A DNA stretch of 64,000 nt from Pterobdella sp. o SKG-2022. Its lineage: Eukaryota; Annelida; Clitellata; Hirudinida; Piscicolidae. Shown piece after piece: positions 52,101 through 61,100 of this stretch; position 1 is the first letter of the stretch; every line of letters begins with the position of its first letter. The notes below the pieces were generated by a model that saw only the letters and a program-made list of their open reading frames with translations, ran no database searches and was not told the origin of the DNA. The stretch lies in assembly GCA_964035795.1 (NCBI GenBank), contig OZ038323.1, forward strand, positions 9,073,284 through 9,137,283. Direction: 5' to 3'. The position numbers and the translations under genes are program-made.

Positions 52101-55100
52101 TCTTAATAGCATATCAACGCACACAGGCGAAAGGAGATGAGTGGAGTCCGTGTTCTAAAGTCTGCGGAGGAGGAGTGCAGTACAGGACTGGAAAATGTAC
52201 CCAATTTGAGTCTGTATCTGACGTTTAAAACACACACATGAGCGTATCTAATCACATATATATATATATATATTTAGTAATTTTATATTTTTTTGCTTGT
52301 ACTTTGAAAGACGCGTAGATTTTGGTTAGAAATTCAATTCATATTTTATCGGTTTATCTTCGAACCAATTTTTTGTTTAATTTTATCAGATTTTAAATAA
52401 TTGAAACTTTTAATACTACAAACTGCCAGCAAAGACAACAACTGCATGGCAAACGATATGACTTTTGCCTCTTGTAACATAGAGGTGAGATTATTCATTA
52501 CTCTTAACAACTACATTCATTATTTGACTATCTCTATATATCACTCTCAACACCCAACCAGCCCACGTAATATCCCTATCATCAAGAATTAACTATTTTC
52601 ATAATCACGATACAAAATCAACTTTATACCTTACTACTCCAAGCATCCTTATAGCCATGCTATAAACTCAGCTATATAACTAAATATAAATTATCAGCCA
52701 TGCTCCATACGACAAGACACCCGGGATTTACAATGCCAACAGTACAACGATCAAACCTTCTCTGAAGGGAAGTACCAATGGAGAGCCTACTACAAGCCTG
52801 GTTTGTTACTTTTCACAATGCTGATGTTATTTTTTTGTTTTTGATTTATGGTGGTATTATTTTTTATTTTTGTTTTCATCATTCCCAGCTTTATTGTTTT
52901 TGTTGTCATTTTATTATTGAAGGTACTTATGGGAAATGCAATTTTTAAATGTTTTTATGTATATGCTAAAGATGCTCCAAACACTTGAGCATCTTATTCA
53001 AATGCCAACAATGATGCTAATACTTGTTAATCTCAAAATTTTATGTTAACGGTTTGAGAATTTTCCTATTTCCAGTACTAATGGTGTGTTGAGGTGGTTT
53101 TTCCTTCAATCGTGCATAACTCACAGTTAAAATCATCTCACTTTTCAATTATTTACATAAAAAAATATGTTTTCTATGGTGCGAGCTGTAAATTTCAATT
53201 AGAAAACTAATTTTTATTGTTTTGTCAAAAATTGCCCATGATGCCCTGCTTCAGCTTTCAACAATTCGCCATAAATATTGTTACTGCTCAAAAAATATTT
53301 ATGATTAACGGAGGTATGTTTACGGCTGTGCCAATTATTACATTTTTATTTTTAATATTTTTTATTGATGTTTTTACTATTATTTTATGGTTTTTACAGT
53401 TATTTTATGGTTTTTACTGTTATTTACACTGTAAGGCTTGTTATCATTGCCTGTAAAAACTTTTCAAACGTGCTTAAACACTTTCAAGCGTTTTTGCCGT
53501 TATTTCAAATGTTCTTTATTTTTATTTGCAGTTCCATTTTGTGATACATTTACAACAATTTTTTAAAGAAATAAATGTCATTTTTAGGTTCAAATACCTG
53601 GTGAAACAATTTTTTAAACTTGAAAATCTTAAAAACAGCTTCGAACTCATAGCTACTGAGGCAGACGAGAACAAATTCTCCAGACTTGTTTGATTGATGC
53701 AAACTCGGAAAAAAAAAATTTATTAAGTCATTGTTCTTAAACTGAACTTGGATTGTATGAGAAATTGTTACTCTCATTTCAGACGTAGATTAACAAGTTC
53801 CCTCAGTTCCATTTTTATAGTTGTATAAGCTGATATATTTTGGTTTATTTAATTTTTTTGTTCACTTAATTTTTTCTGGATAAAGCTCATTTAAAATCTG
53901 ATATATTTTTAAGCTCTCTTTCCAGGAATAGTAAGAAATGCATGGTAATAAGAAATGAATTTTTAAACTTTTTGGATTTTTTTTTTTTTGCATCTTGTTA
54001 CCCATGTTACCCTTTCGGTAAAATTTTTACGTTTTTATATACATTTTTCATTCGTTATTATTTCTTTTGTTATTGAGTATTATTTATCCATTATCTTTTT
54101 GCCATTTTGCGGAAATTTTTAGTTCATTTATCATATTTCCCGAAATCTTCTAATTTGTTCTGTTTTAATTGGGCGAAAAATTTTTTCTCATTATTTTTTT
54201 TCATAATTAGAAAATATTTTTAGCAAATTTTTTTTTCAAAATTATTCTTGTTTAAAACATTCCATAACCACTAATACAGGCCTGACTTCCAACTTATAAC
54301 CTTTCACCAAAAACTCAGCACTTCTTGTTGTTTCAATAGCACCTCATTAATCCTTTGTTCTCCACTCAAACTCCATCAATCCAGCAAACATAAACCCTAC
54401 CTTAGAGCATTAAACCCTTACCAGCAATAACTGAAATACATATTTAACTAAAAAACCCTCAAAACTATCCTCAATGTAAACTTTACGCAGACAAACCCTG
54501 CGAGCTTTTCTGCAGAGCGGTTGGAGGCAAGTTCTTCACCAAGATGGCCGACAGAGTGGTTGATGGCACCAGGTGTGGTAACAACATGGAGGATGTCTGC
54601 GTTGCTGGAGTCTGCACGGTGAGTTGATTGGAGTCTTCTTCAATATGGTGCTGAAAGGATATGCATTGATTAATGATAAGTGAGAATCTGCATTAAAACA
54701 ATGTTCAGCAAAAAATCGCAATATGTTATTTATATGAAGTATATAGTGTGAAAGTAACAAAGATCTAAAAATTTGTTGGTAAGTTTAACTGCTTTTTGTA
54801 ATTAAAAATTTCGTACTCGAATAACCATTTAAAAACATGGTGTTTCACTTATTTATTTTTTGGTATTAATTAAAATCCTTTGATGGAATTTTCACGGGCC
54901 ACAAAGTGTAATTAACGATTCTTGAAGTGAAAATTATTTTTTTTTCTAGTTTTTTTCATAATTAATAAAATTTCATTCTAATTATACACAAACGCACTTG
55001 TTTGAAAATTACCATTTGTGAGAAAAAAATAAGAACTGTAAAATTAAAATTTTCAAAAGCCAATCAAGATTTTCCCACAAATCTAGCGTATGTTATGAGG

Positions 55101-58100
55101 GTTTTAAAACGCAAATAAAATCGGATCTACTTCACTGTTTAAACAAAATCCCATCACGTTTGTTTTCTTACGCTCTTTTCCACGTATACAAATTTTCACA
55201 GCACAAGTTCTTAGCTCTCTTCCCACGTGTCGTTTCAGCCTGTATTAGTCTGTAAGCGCGTGTGATTTTGCAACGTTATGATCTTTCTTGCAATAAACTT
55301 CAAAGAGTGTCACCATTTGCCCTATATTTTGCAGTGATATATCATTTTAAATGATTATTTTTATTATCCTGCTCAATTTACTTCTTTATCTTTCCGACAC
55401 ATTTACAAATTCGTTTCAGACATTTTTTTGTTTTGTTTTTTCACACACAAAAATACAGTGACGTAATTTCAAAATTTTATTTGTTGAACTTCCAACCATT
55501 AAAACATGATGGAAATATTTGCAGCGGTTGGGATGTGATAAGAGGCTCGGCTCTCCAAACAACTTAGACAAATGTAGAGTTTGTAACGGTGATGGAACCT
55601 CTTGTGAACCAGAACAGGGTTTCATTCATGAGAAGGAGCATTTCTACAAAGGTGCCAAACATTCTTTCTACTTTTATTTTTTAAACTGTTTTTCCCCATT
55701 CCTTGTCGTGATGAACATGATTTAGTTTATTAAAAATAATTAAAATATTTTTTAAAAATGTTTAAAGGGCACCACAAGCTTTTTGTCATTCCAACTTATG
55801 CATTCTCCATCAAAATCATCAACAAAATGCCAAACGTTTTCTTAGGTGAACTTTTCAAACAACTATCTATTTCATCTTAAAATCTATTTAATCAATCCAT
55901 CTTTTGTTAGTTGTTGAATATCAACATAAATTTCTTCTAGCACTTAGTAACTCTGAAAAACTGGTCTTCAATGCTCGACTACTGAAGAACAGCAGTGCAG
56001 AAGCCACTCTCGGAGGAGCATCTCTGCGGTATAAAAGATGGGGCTATGACGATGAAGACAACCAATTTGAGCAATACGACGTTGAAAAAGTCAAAGAATT
56101 TGGCAATGAAGAGATTGGTGAACTGATTAAAATTGAAGGACCCGTTTGGCAAGACTATGATCTTGGGGTAACTATTTAAATTCATTTTTATAAAATAATT
56201 GCATTTTTCATGTGTTTAATTTTTGTTTCAGGTGATTCTTAACAATGCTGAAAACGAAATAAAGTTAGAAATCTCCTACATGTTGCCTAAAGATGGTAAA
56301 ATGATACTGAAGAAGAGATGGATTGATTCAAAAGACAAAAGGTTGTACTTGGTTGAGATGAAAAATGTGACTGGCTACGCAAACAACGAAACACCTTTTG
56401 CTCCATCTTCTTCTTTGAAATCCTCTTCTGATTCAAAATCAAGGCCCATGATGCACAACAAAAACCTTGGGTACATAAAAAATGGAGAGATCCAATACAA
56501 TGATGAACGGTCTACTGGGGAGTATGGGGAAAATGACGAAGAAGATAGTCGAGAAGTCTTTTACTCAGGAGCAAATTCGGGAGCTTCAGGAGAAGAAGAA
56601 AGTGGACACTTAAGTTCTGTCAACTCGCCAACAAAATCTTTTCACTTCGAAGAAAGGTTTACAGTTAACGAAGATTGGTCAAATAAGAAAGGAACTTTTA
56701 AAGTTGGAGAGGGTTTAGTTCATTACAGTCTCAATGAATCTGGTGAATTAGTTTTAGAGTATTATGAAGTGAATGGAAAGAAATATGAAGTTAAGGATGG
56801 TAAAGTAGAGGTGGATGGTCAAACTATTTATTTACAAAGTAATTCAATATCCACGCAAGAGAAAAAAAGCTCCTTCAAGGTTTATGGTAAATATGTTTTA
56901 GATCCTGAAGGAAAGGAACACCCAATCAAACAGCTTACAGAGTACGAAGATAAAGAAGTGTACATTTCAGAAATTGGAACACACAAATTTTACATAAACT
57001 CTGAAGAATTCTTTGTTTTGAACCTGCCTGATGGATTTTTCTTTGTCGATTCAGAATTTATTGTCAAAGAAGGTCATGGAGAAAAAATTAAAGTTGATTT
57101 TTCAGAAACAGTAGGCCAGACGATTGAAGTGGCTGATGAATTTTTGTTTGTGGACCAAGGAGAAACTTTCTTCTTCACAACTTTAGTTGGGGATTATGTA
57201 ATTCAAGATGAAAATACCGTTATTGGCGCTGATGGAAAATTGTATTTAACTGAAAAAACTGAAACTGCCAATAAGTTCAAGGTGACCATAGATGGGGAGG
57301 TTTACTACATCACCATCGGTGTGTCATACTACCTCAATAGATTGCCTGCTAGAAGCTTTATAGCTGACGAAACTAAAGTGGTTTTTGAAGGAAAAGATCA
57401 TGAATTGGAAAAAGTAGAAGACGAAGAAGATACTTTTGAGGTTTCTGTTGGAGGAGTGCACTACTACATTATTAAGGATCTCGAGATTGCTTACTCGGGT
57501 CTTCCTGCTGGTTACAAGTTCACTGACAAAGAAACATTAGTTGACGAAGAAGGTGTAGAACATAAAATTGTCCTTAAGAATGGTCAAGGAATTTTAACTG
57601 TTGATGCAAAAGATGGTGCAATAAGATACTTCGTTAGAACAGGAAATTTTTTTATCTTCCAAGCCCTACCAGCCGGATTTAACATCGTTGAAAACAGACT
57701 TGTTGCAAATGCTGATTCATCTCAAAGTTTTGTCATACAATCTGACGATGAAGGAAAGAAGTTTGTTGAAATTGATGGAGAACAATATTACTTTTCTTTG
57801 TTTAAAACCTTGCTTTTTAAAGAAACCCCTTCGATTCAAACAAACATTCTTAAAAATCCTCACACAACACAGGCTCACTATTGTGTTGTTTATGAAAAAA
57901 AACTGATTGATTTCAATGGAAAAGAATTCCCAATTAAAAAGATTTCTGAATACGACGAACAAGAGGTTTTCTTCTCAAAAACCACGACATACAAATACTA
58001 TATAAGCTCTAAAAGGGCTTTTGCTTTGAGCCTTCCTGATGGCTTTTATTTCGTCGATTCTGCAATAATAATCAAAGATGGACATGATGAAGAGCTTAAA

Positions 58101-61100
58101 GTTGATTTTTCAGAAACAGTAGGCCAAACAATTGAAGTGGCTGAAGAAATTTTGTTTGTGGATGAAGGGGAAACGTTTTTCTTCACAACTTTGCCTGAAG
58201 AGTTTGTGATCAAAGATCAATACCACGTAATCGATGCCGATGGAAAATTGTATTTAACTGAAAAAACTGAAACTGCCAATAAGTTCAAGGTGACCATAGA
58301 TGGGGAGGTTTACTACATCACCATCGGTGTGTCATACTACCTCAATAGATTGCCTGCTAGAAGCTTTATAGCTGACGAAACTAAAGTGGTTTTTGAAGGA
58401 AAAGATCATGAATTGGAAAAAGTAGAAGACGAAGAAGATACTTTTGAGGTTTCTGTTGGAGGAGTGCACTACTACATTATTAAGGATCTCGAGATTGCTT
58501 ACTCGGGTCTTCCTGCTGGTTACAAGTTCACTGACAAAGAAACATTAGTTGACGAGGAAGGGGTTGAACACAAAGTCACGTACGAAGATGGTGAAAAAAC
58601 ATTGAAACTTGAATCAGAAGACAAAGTAATTAGATACGTTATTAATAATGGTAATTACTTCATTTTCCAAACACTTCCAATTGGCTTCAAAATAGTTGAA
58701 AACAGACTGGTCGAGAATGATGATTCCTCCCAACGCGTTGAAATTGAAACATCCGAAGATGGGAAAAAATTCGTTGAAATTGATGGAAAGATCTACTACT
58801 TTTCTTTGATTGAAACTTATCTTTTTGAAGAAACAGATTCAGATGAGCACAAAGTTTTCGACAAAATTGAATCGGTTCATTACATTGTTTATGAATACGA
58901 TGTTGTTGATTACGAAGGAAACTCTTATCCTATTCAAAGAATTCCTGAATATGACTTGAAAGAGGTTACTATCATAAATACAACAAAAACAAAATTCTAC
59001 ATAGACTATGAGAAATCTTTTGCTTTGAACCTGCCTGCTGGATTTTTCTTTGTTGATTCAGAATTTATTGTCAAAGAAGGTCATGGAGAAAAAATAAAAG
59101 TTGATTTTTCAGAAACAGTAGGCCAGACGATTGAAGTGGCTGATGAATTTTTTTTTGTGGACCAAGGAGAAACTTTCTACTTCACAACTTTGCCTGTAGA
59201 TTTTGTGATTAAAGATCAAAATACCGTAATCGATGCTGATGGAAAATTGTATTTAACTGAAAAAACTGAAACTGCCAATAAGTTCAAGGTGACCATAGAT
59301 GGGGAGGTTTACTACATCACCATCGGTGTGTCATACTACCTCAATAGATTGCCTGCTAGAAGCTTTATAGCTGACGAAACTAAAGTGGTTTTTGAAGGAA
59401 AAGATCATGAATTGAAAAAAGTAGAAGACGAAGAAGATACTTTTGAGGTTTCTGTCGGAGGAGTGCACTACTACATTATTAAGGATCTCGAGATTGCTTA
59501 CTCGGGTCTTCCTGCTGGTTACAAGCTCACTGACAAAGAAACATTAGTCGACGAGAAAGGAGTTCAACACAAAGTTACGTACGAAGATGGCGAAAAAATA
59601 TTTGTTCTCGGTTCAAGCGGAAGTAAGAAAAAATACTCTTTCAAGATAGGCAACCATTTTGTTTTTCAGACTCTCCCAGCGGGCTATGTACTTATCGATA
59701 ATAGATTTGTTAAAAACATCGAAACTTCAGAAAAATTCGAAATTCAAACTCCAACGGACGGAGGAGGATATGTGGAGATTGATGGGAAAAAATATTTGTT
59801 TATTGTGCTCGATACCTTCCTTTTCGATAGTGCTTCCAAGCTTTCAACAGGCATTACTGATGCTACATTTTTGGTGTATGAATCGGAATTGATACAAGAA
59901 GATGAAGAAGAAGAAGTTGCTTTCCATTTCAAAAAAGAAGGGCAAAAATTTTATTTAGACAAAAAAACCAAAACAGTACTTGATCTACCAAAAGATTGTT
60001 CATACTACCTAGACAACACAATAAAATTTGACGTTGCCCAGACAAGATATGATTTTGATACAGATAAAATTGCTCTAGGAGAATTTGACTTAGCAGGTAG
60101 AACTGTTTTTGTAACAAAAGGCAAAAATTTTGTCTACACAACATTAGACAAAACATATACTCTTTCAAAATGTGGAAAGTTTGTTATTGATGAAGATGGA
60201 AACCAAGTAAAACTGATCAGAACTGATGAAGACAGCGTTATAGAAACATACGAAGTAACCATAGAAGAAAAGAAATATAATGTTTATTTTGTTAGAACGT
60301 TCATTATTACTTATGTGTTCAAAGGACCAGTGTTTAGTGAAGATGCTTTAGTGGCCGAAGGAGAAACAGTTGCCAAGTTTGAAGAGCTTTCAGACTTTAT
60401 TAAATTCACTTCTTACAACGACAAAAGAATAATCGTGAATTTTGATAAACTGTACGGCTATGAAGGACTTGACAAAAGCTTTGTTTTTGATGGTAAAACA
60501 ACCGTGGAAAACATAAAAACAGATAAAACTTACGAAATTGTAAGTCGAGATCCGTTACTCCTACAAAAATACATCAAAATAGACAACACTTTTTACTTCA
60601 TTCAAGTGAAAAGATTTTACTACAGTACAATTTTCGATTCTTACTCATTTAGCAAAGATTATAGAAAAGTGTCCGATTCTGATGGTATTGAGTATGATAT
60701 TCAGGCGGGAGGAGAAACACAAGACGAAAAAGAAACTAGGGAAGTGATAATCGATGGTAAAAAAAAATATATCTACATTGGGTACTATTTTTACTTCATC
60801 GAAGCCCAAGACGTGTTGGAATATGATCATTCCACAAAATATACCATATCCTATGTGGATGACTTTGGAAACGATATTAAAGATTCCATGGAGCTGTTGG
60901 AAAAATCAGAAGCTGAAACTGCTTTGGTTGAATCAAAAGATGATGATGATGATGATGATGAAGAAAATAGTGGGAAAGATAATGGAAAAAAAGTAAAAGA
61001 TTATGAAGAAAATGATGAGGATAAGGATGTTGAGGATAAAGAAGATACGGATGATGAAGCTGGTAAGAAAGATGATAGTGGAGAAGGTTCTGGTGAATAT

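Noticed and set aside
49129..56167. ADAMTS protease (catalytically active)
   Set aside because: No zinc-binding HExxH motif or disintegrin-like exon seen upstream of TSP1; papilin/ADAMTSL fits better.
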